From Anabaena sp. UHCC 0204 (GTDB lineage Bacteria > Cyanobacteriota > Cyanobacteriia > Cyanobacteriales > Nostocaceae), in NCBI RefSeq assembly GCF_009711975.1, contig NZ_VIKW01000015.1:1-64000 (forward strand): a DNA stretch of 64,000 nucleotides, given 5' to 3'. Shown one piece after another: positions 52,666-61,350 of this stretch. A model generated the notes under the pieces. It saw only the letters and a list, made by a program, of their open reading frames with translations. It made no database searches and was not told the origin of the DNA. Position 1 is the stretch's first letter. Each line of letters starts with the position of its first letter. A program made the translations under genes and the position numbers.

Positions 52666-53562
52666 TTAGATTGAGTGTTGGGTTAACCAAGCTTCTAAAT
52701 CAGCCACACTAGAAAAATCTAATAACGCCTCTCCTAAATTTTCTAACTGTTCAATTGATAATCCTGTAATTCGCTCGATTAATAACGCATCAACTTCACC
52801 AATCCGGCGATGTAGTAGACGCAGTATTAAGTCTTTTTCTCCTTCTTGTCTTCCTTCTTCTTTAGCTTGTTCTCTATTTCTTTGATAAAGTGGTTCTAGT
52901 CGCATAATTAACTCCCTATCATCTGTTTCTAGTTCTTGATTTACTCTCAAATTTTCGCGCAAGTTGTAAACTAATTCCAGGGTGGCTTTTTGGTAAGGAT
53001 GATCTAATGGTAACGCTTGCAACTCGATAACTGCTTGTGATTGTATGCTTCCCCTACCCAAAAGCCTCAACCATAAAGTCTCCGGTGTTTGCGGTAGTTG
53101 GTGTATCGCCACAATTGCTGTTCGCAAGGCATCTGCTAAAAAATGTACTCCCGATAACCAACCTTCTTTTTGGATAGTTCCAAAGCTAGATAAACGAGTT
53201 TCAGATATAGTGGGGGTTAAAATCCACAATTTAGGAATTTCTGACTCCTGAAGTTTGATTTTATTGGCTTTGGCTTCTCGTCGCAATAAAGCCTTTACTT
53301 CTAATAACTTGAGAATACAGTCGCAGATTTCATCGGTAGAAGCTGGATTGCGGTATGGTTCTATTATTGCAGGATTTTCGGCAAGTCTTCCTAGTAACCC
53401 CAGTATTTGTAATTTAGAAGTTTGTTGTTTAGCAGGTGTAAATAAAACATCTATTTCTTTAATCTCTCCTGAAACTTTTTCTGATGCTTTGACTTCTCCG
53501 TAATCTTTTAATAATTCTTCTAGATAGTCTTTGGCGAATTTATCATGTATAAACCTAGTCAT
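52666..53562 (-). CDS. Rpn-family PD-(D/E)XK nuclease / DUF4351 protein
   Basis: A 298-residue protein. The N-terminal half resembles Rpn-type putative transposases/nucleases: FIHDKFAKDYLEELLKDYGE with GEIKEIDVLFTPAKQ holding the EIDV acidic residue, and later LLEVKALLRREAKA holding an E-V-K. A Gln/Glu-rich linker (REQAKEEGRQEGEKD) leads to a DUF4351 end (LLHRRIGEVDALLIERITGL, LENLGEALLDFSSVADLEAW). Such genes are plentiful in cyanobacteria; Rpn proteins of other bacteria promote RecA-independent recombination and act in phage defence. It ends close to the tniQ remnant. Confidence 0.75.
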   Translation of the reverse strand: MTRFIHDKFAKDYLEELLKDYGEVKASEKVSGEIKEIDVLFTPAKQQTSKLQILGLLGRLAENPAIIEPYRNPASTDEICDCILKLLEVKALLRREAKANKIKLQESEIPKLWILTPTISETRLSSFGTIQKEGWLSGVHFLADALRTAIVAIHQLPQTPETLWLRLLGRGSIQSQAVIELQALPLDHPYQKATLELVYNLRENLRVNQELETDDRELIMRLEPLYQRNREQAKEEGRQEGEKDLILRLLHRRIGEVDALLIERITGLSIEQLENLGEALLDFSSVADLEAWLTQHSI

Positions 53563-53724
53563 TGAATTTTAATCTTGAGTAAAATCTGGGAAATAATTTA
53601 GACTTCTATTATATAGCAGTTAGGACTTACGCACTGTACAAATTTACCACTATGTATATGTGTATAAACGAAATTCCCTTATATCAACAATGATTTAGAA
53701 GATTACCACCTAAATCAACAGACA

Positions 53725-53761
53725 TCAAAAAACCTCTACAATCGCTACTGTATAGAGGTTT
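53725..53761 (-). terminator. Rho-independent terminator, anti-sigma operon
   Basis: AAACCTCTA (53730-53738) and TAGAGGTTT (53753-53761) form a 9-bp stem. On the minus strand it is followed by TTTTTTG, and it lies about 120 bp past the anti-sigma gene stop. The remaining 53563-53884 gap holds no gene. GTTAGGACTTACGCA near 53619-53633, a motif I associate with insertion-sequence or MITE ends in cyanobacteria, stands alone there. Confidence 0.75.
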
Positions 53762-53884
53762 ACGAGCTAAAAGGCTCATCTTTGGCTTGACTTAGATGTA
53801 TTTTATGACAACACGAAATATCTACCAGCTAGAGGCGATACTGTAAATTGATATCTGGTGGAGTGATTGTAGTTTACCAGCTAA

Positions 53885-54373
53885 TTAGTTGAGGTTATTA
53901 ACTGGTTTTTGAGTAGGAGCTATTGCTGTTTTGGGAATTTCAATGACTGGGTTGTTTAAAGCAACCATTAAAGGTAAATCTACAGCTACTGGCTGTGTAG
54001 CTTCTGGTGTCAATTCTGTCATTGGTCGTGTTTGTGCCATTTCCAGCATTCTGGATGAGTTACCTGGTAATAAACCAGAAATTGCCCCCAAAACACAAGC
54101 AGCTATGGCTGCACCACCAAATATTAAGCTGAACTGGTAACGGCGGTTAGCACGAGTCAATACTTGCTCAATCGTGGTTTCCGTTGATTGATTACCTGCG
54201 GGAATAGGTATATTATGCAAGCCTTGTCTGAGATTTAATAGTCTTTTATACAAACATTTGATAGAGGCATCTGTTGATAACCATTCTTCTACCTGCCTGC
54301 GTTCAGTAGCTGTTACTTCGCCATCTAGGTAGGCACTTAATAACTCGAAACAATCGCGCTTCTCCATATCCAT
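53885..54373 (-). CDS. anti-sigma factor (zf-HC2/RseA-like)
   Basis: A protein of 162 residues from ATG 54373; the frame is open ten codons further to a TTG. The N-terminus DCFELLSAYLDGEVTATERR is the anti-sigma domain seen with ECF factors. A single membrane helix follows (FSLIFGGAAIAACVLGAISG), and a periplasmic tail of about 60 residues rich in Pro and Thr ends the protein. It lies 110 bp downstream of a SigG-type sigma gene, transcribed in the same direction. It would hold the sigma factor at the membrane until an envelope signal frees it. Confidence 0.82.
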   Translation of the reverse strand: MDMEKRDCFELLSAYLDGEVTATERRQVEEWLSTDASIKCLYKRLLNLRQGLHNIPIPAGNQSTETTIEQVLTRANRRYQFSLIFGGAAIAACVLGAISGLLPGNSSRMLEMAQTRPMTELTPEATQPVAVDLPLMVALNNPVIEIPKTAIAPTQKPVNNLN

Positions 54374-54483
54374 AGTACCCGTTGATTCATTTTTAGTTCT
54401 CAATGGCAGAAAATATATATTTTCTTTGACAGACCTTAATATTTCTTAAATTCTGCCATAGAATTGAGGGAACATGATGTAGA

Positions 54484-55140
54484 TTATGTATCTAGATAGC
54501 TTTGCAACTGAGTTTGTAATCTCGATCTAGCTCTAGCTATTCTAGATTTCACTGTTCCTAGTGAAACTCCGGTGATTTCAGCAATTTCTTCATAAGCCAT
54601 CCCTTCAATTTCCCTAAGAACTATTGTAGTCCGAAAAACCTCTGGTAAATCCGCGATCGCTTCTCGCAACTGCTCATAAAATTCTCTGGTTGTCAGTTCC
54701 TCTTCAGGACCTGGCGTATCACCGGCAATTTCCCAATCCATTTCACCGTCATCTAACGTCCGCGGGGCATCCAGTGATAGGGGACTGGCGACCCGTTTGC
54801 GTTTGCGTAACTCATCATAGAACAAATTTGTGGCAATCCGACTTAACCAACCGCGGAATTTAGCAGGTTCTTGTAATCGGCTGATATTCCGATACACACG
54901 AATCCAAACTTCCTGGGCTAAATCGGCTCTGTCAGACCAATCAGGCGCTAAATGATATAACACTCGATCAACTTGAGTTTGATAGCGGCGTAACAGTTCT
55001 GCAAAGGCAGCACGGTCTGGACGCAATCCGACTTGACAGCGCAAAATGAGATCGTGGTTTGAAAGTTTGTCAACTTGCACCGATGCTGCTGGGTAGGTGG
55101 CATCAACTGTTGACCAAGATACACTAATGGATTGACTCAT
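54484..55140 (-). CDS. sigG: ECF (group 4) RNA polymerase sigma factor, SigG type
   Basis: A 218-residue protein. Region 2 runs from LILRCQVGLRPDRAAFAELL to DLAQEVWIRVYRNI and RGWLSRIATNLFYDELRKRK. An acidic linker (DDGEMDWEIAGDTPGPEEEL) follows. Region 4 has LPEVFRTTIVLREIEGMAYE, then EIAEITGVSLGTVKSRIARA, the helix-turn-helix for the -35 box. The linker and N-terminus are those of the cyanobacterial SigG group, as I remember it. It is paired with a membrane anti-sigma gene, so it probably answers envelope or oxidative stress. Confidence 0.85.
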   Translation of the reverse strand: MSQSISVSWSTVDATYPAASVQVDKLSNHDLILRCQVGLRPDRAAFAELLRRYQTQVDRVLYHLAPDWSDRADLAQEVWIRVYRNISRLQEPAKFRGWLSRIATNLFYDELRKRKRVASPLSLDAPRTLDDGEMDWEIAGDTPGPEEELTTREFYEQLREAIADLPEVFRTTIVLREIEGMAYEEIAEITGVSLGTVKSRIARARSRLQTQLQSYLDT

Positions 55141-55459
55141 AGATAGGACTGGCTTTAAATCACTCCCCTCTATTAGACTGGATAATTAATCAAAAGTTCC
55201 TCAGTAAGGTGACGGATTTATAATCGGAACACGGAAATATAAATAAAAAGGAGTTTTCACAGGTTTCGCAATCGGAGTGTAGGTATGGGAAAAGAAGGAA
55301 AAAGATGACACGGATCAAGTCTTTGTTAAATTTAAAATAGTGATCAGTTTGACAACCGTCCACTAAAATACTTGATTGGTAATTGGTAGTTGGTAATTGG
55401 TAAAATTTTATTAAGTACCAGTTCTCAGATATGTCAGGGATAAATAATAGGCGATCGCA
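55141..55459. other. 319-bp divergent intergenic region
   Basis: This lies between sigG (minus) and the L,D-transpeptidase gene (plus) and so holds both promoters. A run of heptamers TTGGTAA/TTGGTAG lies at about 55374-55403, close to the transpeptidase start, like the repeats at 30566-30652. No further gene is visible, and I could not place a confident -35/-10 pair. Confidence 0.5.
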
Positions 55460-56155
55460 ATGGCAAGAAATGAATCTGTAGTGACTATGGTCATGTTTCT
55501 CTGTTTTGGTACAGCAATTTTATCTCTGGCTGTCCATTTACAGACGAGGAGTACAACGGGACAGTTAAATCAATCTGCATCCACAGGAGTCTATAGGCAA
55601 CGTTCACAAGTAGAAATGGGAGATAGTGCAATTGCTGCTTCTGTGCCTACCTCTCCTCAAAAATCCGCTGTGATCAATTTGGATTCTCCAGGGAAAACGC
55701 CTCAGTCAAGTTTAGCTACTGTTAGAGATGCTATAAATAACTCCAGAAAGCCAGTAACTGCACAAGATGGGACGCAAGTGGTGGTGGATTTAAGCGATCG
55801 CCGCGCCTATGTTTCTCGATATGATGAAGTGATAGCTAGTTACCCCATTGCTATAGGCAAAAAGGGTTGGGAAACACCAACCGGCAATTTTCAAATCATG
55901 CACAAAGAACACCATCCCATCTGGCGACATCCCATTACAGGTGCAATCTTTGAAGGTGGAACTGATAGTCCTTTAGGAGATAGATGGATTGGTTTTTGGT
56001 CAGATGGCCGTAACGAAATTGGTTTTCATGGTACACCAAATGTTGATTTAGTAGGCGCGGCTGTTTCTCATGGTTGTCTGAGAATGCGTAATTCTGATGT
56101 CAAAATGTTGTATAGCCAAGTGAGTATAGGTACACCAGTATTAGTGCGTGATTGA
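55460..56155 (+). CDS. L,D-transpeptidase (YkuD)
   Basis: A 231-residue protein with an N-terminal hydrophobic anchor (VVTMVMFLCFGTAILSLAVH) and a low-complexity linker to about residue 100. The YkuD domain follows: QVVVDLSDRRAYVSRYDEVI, GKKGWETPTGNFQIMHKEHH, GFHGTPNVDLVG with His190, and the catalytic SHGCLRMRN with His204 and Cys206. It makes 3-3 cross-links in peptidoglycan or attaches proteins to it, in the periplasm. A HIP1 site overlaps the ribosome-binding region. It is divergent from the sigG operon. Confidence 0.9.
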   Translation: MARNESVVTMVMFLCFGTAILSLAVHLQTRSTTGQLNQSASTGVYRQRSQVEMGDSAIAASVPTSPQKSAVINLDSPGKTPQSSLATVRDAINNSRKPVTAQDGTQVVVDLSDRRAYVSRYDEVIASYPIAIGKKGWETPTGNFQIMHKEHHPIWRHPITGAIFEGGTDSPLGDRWIGFWSDGRNEIGFHGTPNVDLVGAAVSHGCLRMRNSDVKMLYSQVSIGTPVLVRD

Positions 56156-56230
56156 AAATTTGAGGATACATGACACCAATGCGATCGCTATATTCCGTCC
56201 TCAAATGGCGTAATCTTTGTATATTTCCGA

Positions 56231-56845
56231 ATGAAGTGTGGAAAGCGGGGATACCATAAACTTAATGTCAATCATGATCAAGCCGTGACAGCAAACCCAA
56301 TTAATCAATCAACTTCTGTTTTTCGATTGTCTCCCCTCATTCGGATCACACTGTTAAGTCTATATTTAGCATTGACTGTTCCTTTACCCTTCTTAGCACA
56401 AGCAACAGCCGCACCTACTCCCCCTTCATTATTATGGGTGGGAATTGGTTGCGGCTTTGTGTTGTTGTATGCGGTGTTGACTGAAAGGGTAATTTTAGAT
56501 GAAGAAGGGATTAAAGTGACTTACCCAGCCTGGGTTCCCCGGTTTTTCCGTCCAGGTTGGAGTTTATCATGGTCAGATGTCAAAGAGTTAAAACCCCGTA
56601 CTACTGGTCAAGGCGGTTTAGTCTATTATTTCCTGAGTCAAGATGGTAAAGCTTATTTATTACCCATGCGTGTGTCTGGATTTGCTAAGTTTGTAAATAT
56701 AGTCCAAGCAAAAACAGGCATTGATACCACAGAGGTTCGCCCTCTATCACAACCTTGGATGTATTTAATTCTGTTAGCCTGTACCCTATTATTGCTTTTG
56801 GTAGATGTTTGGACTATTCAAACTGCTTTGTTAATGGGTAATTAA
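56231..56845 (+). CDS. membrane protein with PH-like domain
   Basis: A 204-residue protein from ATG 56231; a GTG at 56285 is an alternative start. Two hydrophobic segments (IRITLLSLYLALTVPLPFLA, LLWVGIGCGFVLLYAVLTER) are followed by a beta-rich part (VILDEEGIKVTYPAWVPRFF, SLSWSDVKELKPRTTGQGGL). A last helix runs YLILLACTLLLLLVDVWTIQ. The beta part resembles bacterial PH-like domains of membrane proteins. I know similar cyanobacterial genes but no function. An ABC ATPase follows 40 bp downstream; the link is unproven. Confidence 0.65.
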   Translation: MKCGKRGYHKLNVNHDQAVTANPINQSTSVFRLSPLIRITLLSLYLALTVPLPFLAQATAAPTPPSLLWVGIGCGFVLLYAVLTERVILDEEGIKVTYPAWVPRFFRPGWSLSWSDVKELKPRTTGQGGLVYYFLSQDGKAYLLPMRVSGFAKFVNIVQAKTGIDTTEVRPLSQPWMYLILLACTLLLLLVDVWTIQTALLMGN

Positions 56846-56849
56846 TAAT

Positions 56850-56880
56850 TATCAATTGTCAATTGTCAATTATCAATTGT
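56850..56880. repeat. ATTGTCA short tandem repeat before the ABC gene
   Basis: Four or five units of TCAATTG/TCAATTA stand just before the ABC ATPase start. The block at 57632-57657 after the gene (TTGACAATTGACAATTGACA) is its reverse complement, so the gene is bracketed by inverted heptamer arrays. Confidence 0.85.
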
Positions 56881-56885
56881 TCCCT

Positions 56886-57629
56886 ATGCTCAGGCTAGAA
56901 TCTATAAATCTTTATCGGCAGTTACAGCATCAACACCAATACCCGATTTTACAGGATATTTCCTTTCGGGTATCACCAGGCGATCGCTTGGCCATTGTCG
57001 GTGAAGCTGGTGCTGGTAAAACTTCCTTATTACGCCTCATTAACCGCCTAAGTGAACCCACTAGCGGCAAAATTTATCTCGAAAATCAGGAATATCGCCA
57101 AATTCCCATTATCCAACTGCGTCAACAGGTAATGCTTGTACAACAAGAATCTAAGTTGTTGGGGATGACAGTTCAGGAAGCTTTGGCTTATCCTTTAATT
57201 CTGCGCGGTTTACCGAAGCAAACCATTCAGGAAAAAGTCAGTTATTGGCAAGAACAACTGCAAATTCCTGAACAATGGTTAGGACGAACTGAGGTGCAAC
57301 TTTCTTCTGGACAAAGACAGTTAATTGCGATCGCTCGCGCCCTAGTCACCCAACCCCAAATTCTTCTCTTAGATGAGCCTACATCAGCCTTAGATGCCCC
57401 CAACTGCTCTAACTTAATCAATATCTTCACCCAACTAACTCAAACCCAATCAACGGCGATTTTGATGGTAAATCACCAAATAGATTTAGTTCAAGAGTTT
57501 TGTACCCATCTCTTACATCTTCAGCAAGGTCAATTAGTAGTCAATCAACCCGCTGCTGAGATAGACTGGGACAAGCTAACAACCAGCTTGATGCAAGCAG
57601 AAACTCAAGCACTAGCAGAATGGACTTAA
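56886..57629 (+). CDS. ABC transporter ATP-binding protein
   Basis: A 247-residue protein from ATG 56886 (MLRLESINLYRQLQHQHQYP). The frame is open 30 bases upstream, but that part is the heptamer repeat. Walker A is IVGEAGAGKTSLLRLINRL, the Q-loop MLVQQESKLLGM, the signature VQLSSGQRQLIAIARAL (SSGQ in place of SGGQ), Walker B ILLLDEPTSALD and the H-loop MVNHQIDLV. Architecture and ILRGLPKQ-type helices resemble the phosphate/amino-acid type. No permease gene is adjacent, so the partner is elsewhere or is the membrane protein upstream. Confidence 0.88.
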   Translation: MLRLESINLYRQLQHQHQYPILQDISFRVSPGDRLAIVGEAGAGKTSLLRLINRLSEPTSGKIYLENQEYRQIPIIQLRQQVMLVQQESKLLGMTVQEALAYPLILRGLPKQTIQEKVSYWQEQLQIPEQWLGRTEVQLSSGQRQLIAIARALVTQPQILLLDEPTSALDAPNCSNLINIFTQLTQTQSTAILMVNHQIDLVQEFCTHLLHLQQGQLVVNQPAAEIDWDKLTTSLMQAETQALAEWT

Positions 57630-57631
57630 AT

Positions 57632-57657
57632 AATTGACAATTGACAATTGACAATTA
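57632..57657. repeat. TTGACAA short tandem repeat after the ABC gene
   Basis: Three to four units of ATTGACA stand between the ABC gene stop and the stop of the minus-strand response regulator. They are the reverse complement of the array at 56850-56880. The convergent genes end only 34 bp apart here, so the array may take part in ending both transcripts. Confidence 0.85.
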
Positions 57658-57663
57658 CCTGCT

Positions 57664-58434
57664 TTAAGAACTTTGAGTAGTTAGTACAGGGATTTGATTA
57701 GTAAATCTTTCTCTGGCTAATTTTGTTTGAGTTTGGGGAATGTTGACGTTCAAAATTTCCATGTTAAATCGGTATCCAACATTACGGATAGTTTGGATTA
57801 AGCTAGGTTGACGTGGATCAAGTTCCACCTTCTTCCGCAGCGATAAAACATGAGTATCAATGGTACGTGGGTTATCAATAGCGTCAGGCCAAGCACGACG
57901 CAGTAATTCCGCTCTACTCAAAGGCACTCCTCCAGCTTGTGCTAAAACATACAATAAACTGAATTCCTGGGGTGTTAAGTCAATAAATTCTCCTTGGAAA
58001 CGAACACGACGCTGGACTAAATCAATTTGCAAACTACCATAATCTAAATAAGCTGGTGCAGTCGGTGTCCGGTTACGGCGCATAATTGCTTCAACCCTAG
58101 CCAGAAACTCTTGCATTCCAAAAGGTTTGCTTAAATAGTCATCTGCTCCCGCTTTCAAGCCGGCGACAATATCAGCTTCGTTTGTGCGAGCAGATAACAT
58201 GAGAATTAACGGCTGTTGCTGACGATGTAACCAACGGCAAAACTCCACACCATCACCATCTGATAAATCCGCATCTAGAATGACTAGAGTTGGTTGATGA
58301 CTGAGGAAAACTTCTTTTGCTTGATAAATACTGGCAGCTTGATGAACTCGGTATTCTAGTTGTTGCAAGTGCCAACCCAACAACGACCTCAGATGGGGAT
58401 TCCCCTCAACAATTTCTATACAAACCGAACCCAC
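57664..58434 (-). CDS. OmpR-family response regulator with altered receiver site
   Basis: A 256-residue protein. The receiver domain (1-120) keeps the phospho-acceptor Asp in VILDADLSDGDG and the Lys in LSKPFGMQEF. The acidic pair usually near residue 10 (DD or ED) reads VEGNPH, so one acidic residue is missing. The winged-helix domain has DLTPQEFSLLYVLAQAGGVP, then RTIDTHVLSLRKKVELDPRQ and IRNVGYRF, typical for OmpR/PhoB. An extra C-terminal tail of about 30 residues (FTNQIPVLTTQSS) follows. No histidine kinase is adjacent. It may work with weak or no phosphorylation. Confidence 0.87.
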   Translation of the reverse strand: MGSVCIEIVEGNPHLRSLLGWHLQQLEYRVHQAASIYQAKEVFLSHQPTLVILDADLSDGDGVEFCRWLHRQQQPLILMLSARTNEADIVAGLKAGADDYLSKPFGMQEFLARVEAIMRRNRTPTAPAYLDYGSLQIDLVQRRVRFQGEFIDLTPQEFSLLYVLAQAGGVPLSRAELLRRAWPDAIDNPRTIDTHVLSLRKKVELDPRQPSLIQTIRNVGYRFNMEILNVNIPQTQTKLARERFTNQIPVLTTQSS

Positions 58435-59182
58435 AGTTGCAAGACCCCTTAGCGTTGATGAATCTCAAATTAACAATCTCATGCTCAAGGTTTTGTAGTT
58501 TTTGTTACTTGATTAAACATATCCTTTACATTTTCCTCAATAAAACCTTGCAAAAAATTTATTTTTTACTGTATTTGCAGCCAGGCTAGTAGATTTATTA
58601 AATTTTCATTACATTTATATATTAGCTCAAATTGTTATTTATCTATATTTAGGCAGGAAAAAGAGAAAATTACTTTCTTATCATCTGTCAGCGATTATTA
58701 AAGTTTATTTGTGGTCATTTGTCCTACTCCCTAAGAGATATGGTAAACTAACATAACAGTCATTTACCAAAAGGAGTAGCATAAAAATCACACCTGACTA
58801 TTACCAAAGGTAGAGACGGCTTGTCCTCTATCCCTGTTGCAGCGAAAAATCCCTCAAACTTAATTATACAGATTTACGCATTAGTGCCTAGATTTGTATC
58901 TTCAAACAGCAAAACACAAAAATTGGCTAGAGATCAATTTAGCTCTGTAGTTGCCAATATTTCAAAGCAGACATTTCACAAAAAAATCGTTAAAATACCT
59001 TAGCAAATAACCATATTTACCATTTTTCGACTTAGAATCTAATTAAGTTTTTAGCTGCTGGGGGGTCTCACCCAAGGTGAAAAGATTAACTTATGAGTTA
59101 ATACATAAAAGGGAAGTGATACTTCATTGAGCGTGAATCATCATCTACAAATTATCATTCCAACGAGATTAACACAGCAGTT
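58435..59182. other. 748-bp intergenic region
   Basis: No credible gene; a 60-codon frame at 58821-59003 has no family features. TGGTAAA (58741-58747) and TTTACCA (58763-58769) form a hairpin directly followed by AAGGAG (58770-58775). This looks like a leader with a ribosome-binding site, but no good start codon follows. The region upstream of 59183 must hold the promoter of the small gene there. A small RNA is possible, yet I cannot support one. Confidence 0.35.
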
Positions 59183-59437
59183 ATGCTCCAAGACACACAA
59201 ACCATTCGGTACTACCAAAGACTGACTGACGCCTTCGTCGAATTATGGAATCGCGGTTATCGTATGGATGATATGCGGATGTATTTGGATGGATATCTCG
59301 CCGCACTTCGACATAGTAACGTGATTGAGCCTTTTTGGGTTCATCGCCTAGAAGAAGAAGCCAGCCGCTATTTGCACGATGTCTCTAATTTTGCCATGGT
59401 TCAACCAGAACCTGAAAAGCAACATGGATATTACTAA
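59183..59437 (+). CDS. small conserved cyanobacterial protein (DUF6761-like)
   Basis: An 84-residue protein MLQDTQTIRYYQRLTDAFVE, with WNRGYRMDDMRMYLDGYLAA and WVHRLEEEASRYLHDVSNFA after it. It is helical and rich in Tyr, Arg and Asp. Near-identical small proteins are found throughout cyanobacteria, as I remember them, and I believe they form DUF6761. The function is unknown. It is followed by two terminator-like hairpins, so it is a single-gene transcript. Confidence 0.75.
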   Translation: MLQDTQTIRYYQRLTDAFVELWNRGYRMDDMRMYLDGYLAALRHSNVIEPFWVHRLEEEASRYLHDVSNFAMVQPEPEKQHGYY

Positions 59438-59544
59438 CGAACCTACCTACCATGATTGGTAGTCTGCCGCTGTCTAGCGTAACACGTTTTTTGTATTCGT
59501 CAATAGACATCTAGCAGAAATTAAATATGCGTTTTCCAGAACCC

Positions 59545-59592
59545 CTGTAGAGTCGTTCCTTATGTATGGATTCTTGGCTCTACATTCTTTTT
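59545..59592 (+). terminator. possible terminator after the small gene
   Basis: TGTAGAG (59546-59552) and CTCTACA (59578-59584) can pair, followed by TTCTTTTTC. The loop of 25 nt is long for a Rho-independent terminator, so the call is moderate. Confidence 0.5.
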
Positions 59593-59657
59593 CACTAGAT
59601 ATCTAATAGGGTGTAGCAGTCTAAAAATTTGGAAAATACTGTAATTGATTAAACTAT

Positions 59658-59690
59658 CCCCCTCACTGTCATCTGACTGAGGGGAATTTT
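59658..59690 (+). terminator. Rho-independent terminator
   Basis: CCCCTCA (59659-59665) and TGAGGGG (59678-59684) form a GC-rich stem with a 12-nt loop, followed by AATTTTGC. It lies in the 643-bp gap between the small gene and the homocitrate-synthase-like gene. Confidence 0.65.
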
Positions 59691-59951
59691 GCTAAGTACC
59701 TGAGCAAAATTAATTCAACATTTGTGGAACAAACAAAAATCTCTATATTCCTTATCTATTCCCTAAATAATCAAAATAGTTGATGCTTTAACACAAGGTT
59801 AAGATAAAATATATTTCTCATTAAAACTTGCATTGTTTGTGCATAAAAATTTATTGATTAATTTTCACCTGCGTATAAAATATGCTAGATTACTGCAAGC
59901 TTATGAATATTCTCTAAGAGTGTTCCAAACAATAAATGATCCAAAACCAGA

Positions 59952-60010
59952 GATTGCTTCATTCCGCTCCGCTCCATATGGCTAACGCCACGCTCCGCGA
60001 ACGCAATGAC
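59952..60010. repeat. interspersed repeat (ATTGCTTCATTCCGCTCCGC type)
   Basis: The stretch from GATTGCTTCATTCCGCTCCG to CGCTCCGCGAACGCAATGAC is unlike the AT-rich surroundings and matches a repeat I know from Nostocales genomes. It has rough inverted ends (ATTGC/GCAAT). It lies just before the homocitrate-synthase-like gene. The rest of the 59438-60080 gap shows no gene. Confidence 0.6.
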
Positions 60011-60080
60011 AATTGGGCATTTTTTTACTTGGAATACTCTAAAGAGATTGACATTAAATACACGGAAATTTAAGGTAAAT

Positions 60081-61277
60081 ATGGTGCAAATTCTTGACTC
60101 TACTTTGAGAGAAGGAGAACAAACTCCAGGAGTTTATTTTTCTCCAGAGAAAAAAATGGTAATTGCCCAGTTTTTAGATCAGATAGGAGTTGATATTATT
60201 GAAGCGGGTAATCCCGCAGTAGACAGTGAAATTGCTTTAGCTATCACAAGAATTTCCCAAGCAGGATTGAATGCTAAAATAGGCGCTCATTCCCTTTGTA
60301 AAATAGATAATGTGAGAAAAGCTTTGGATTGTGGTGTAGATTTTTTAGGTGTATTTTTTAGTGTTTCTAAAAAAAGATTACAACAAGATTACAATATTAA
60401 TTTAGATGCAGCTATTGAAAAAATTATTGAAGTAGTTAGTTTTGCCAAAGAACAGAAGCATGACTTATTAATTAGATATACACCAGAAGATACAGTGCGA
60501 TCGCCTATAGAAAATGTCATAGCCGCAGCCAGCGCAGCCGTAGAAGCAGGCGTGGATATAATTAGTATAGCAGATACTACAGGTTACACCACACCATTTC
60601 ATCCCCAGCGCAGTATGTATTTTTATGTCAAAACTCTCAAAGAGGAACTAAAAAAACGTGGTTTGCATCCACAAATAGAAGTGCATTGTCATAATGATAA
60701 AGGTTTAGCTTTAGCTAATGCTCTAGATGCTTATAGAGCAGGTGCAGACATTATTGATGTCACCGCAATGGGATTAGGAGAAAGAGCCGGAATTGTTGAT
60801 TTAGCCGAACTAATGATCAATTTAATAGATATGGGTGAAGAAGAAAAAAATTGGCAACTTAACACTATAGATGATTTATATAAATTTGTGAGTGAACATT
60901 CTCATATTTCCATTCCTCCCCATAAACCTATCACTGGTAAAAATGCCTTTACTCATTATGCAGGTGTTCATGTTAAAGCTATAGCGAAAGATGAGCAGCT
61001 TTATCAGAGTTTAAATCCGCATATTCTTGGTAAAAAAAGCAGCTTGGCATTAGGAATGCAATCAGGATATACTGCTGTGCAACTGGCTCTGAAGCAGATT
61101 GGTAAAGGGGATTTAGCTGAAAACCAAGATTTAGTAGGTAAAATTCTCCAAGAAATTAAAGTCATTGCTAAAAGAGGAACTCCCATTGATATAGAAAAAG
61201 AATTACCCTCAATTGTTTATCGCTGCTGTACTACCATTCATCCCATAACTAATGGAATTGCCACTTTTTCTCTTTAA
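60081..61277 (+). CDS. homocitrate synthase/isopropylmalate synthase family enzyme
   Basis: 398 residues from ATG 60081 (MVQILDSTLREGEQTPGVYF) behind AAGG; the frame is open 25 codons upstream across a repeat. DSTLREGEQTPG is the DRE-TIM metallolyase signature, with DIIEAGNPAVDSEI, IADTTGYTTPFHP, the metal-ligand EVHCHNDKGLALANAL and TAMGLGERAGIVDLAELM (the GxGERxG loop). The size equals NifV-type homocitrate synthases and there is no LeuA regulatory domain. It condenses acetyl-CoA with a 2-oxo acid. No nif genes are here; the neighbours suggest a biosynthetic role outside nitrogenase, but a NifV function elsewhere remains possible. Confidence 0.82.
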   Translation: MVQILDSTLREGEQTPGVYFSPEKKMVIAQFLDQIGVDIIEAGNPAVDSEIALAITRISQAGLNAKIGAHSLCKIDNVRKALDCGVDFLGVFFSVSKKRLQQDYNINLDAAIEKIIEVVSFAKEQKHDLLIRYTPEDTVRSPIENVIAAASAAVEAGVDIISIADTTGYTTPFHPQRSMYFYVKTLKEELKKRGLHPQIEVHCHNDKGLALANALDAYRAGADIIDVTAMGLGERAGIVDLAELMINLIDMGEEEKNWQLNTIDDLYKFVSEHSHISIPPHKPITGKNAFTHYAGVHVKAIAKDEQLYQSLNPHILGKKSSLALGMQSGYTAVQLALKQIGKGDLAENQDLVGKILQEIKVIAKRGTPIDIEKELPSIVYRCCTTIHPITNGIATFSL

Positions 61278-61350
61278 GTTAGCCAATTTTGATACAATTT
61301 AAACTACAAAGTGACACCTTATTCTGTATTCATTTTCACCAGGGGTTTCT

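Noticed and set aside
53615-53645. CGCACTGTACA near 53630 as a possible second CAST end
   Set aside because: It ends in TGTACA but lacks the spaced TTCGCAAATTAATGTCG-type sites behind it, so it does not match the end beside the tRNA.
58821-59003. 60-codon frame in the long gap before the small conserved gene
   Set aside because: No ribosome-binding site at the right distance and no recognisable motif; most likely chance.
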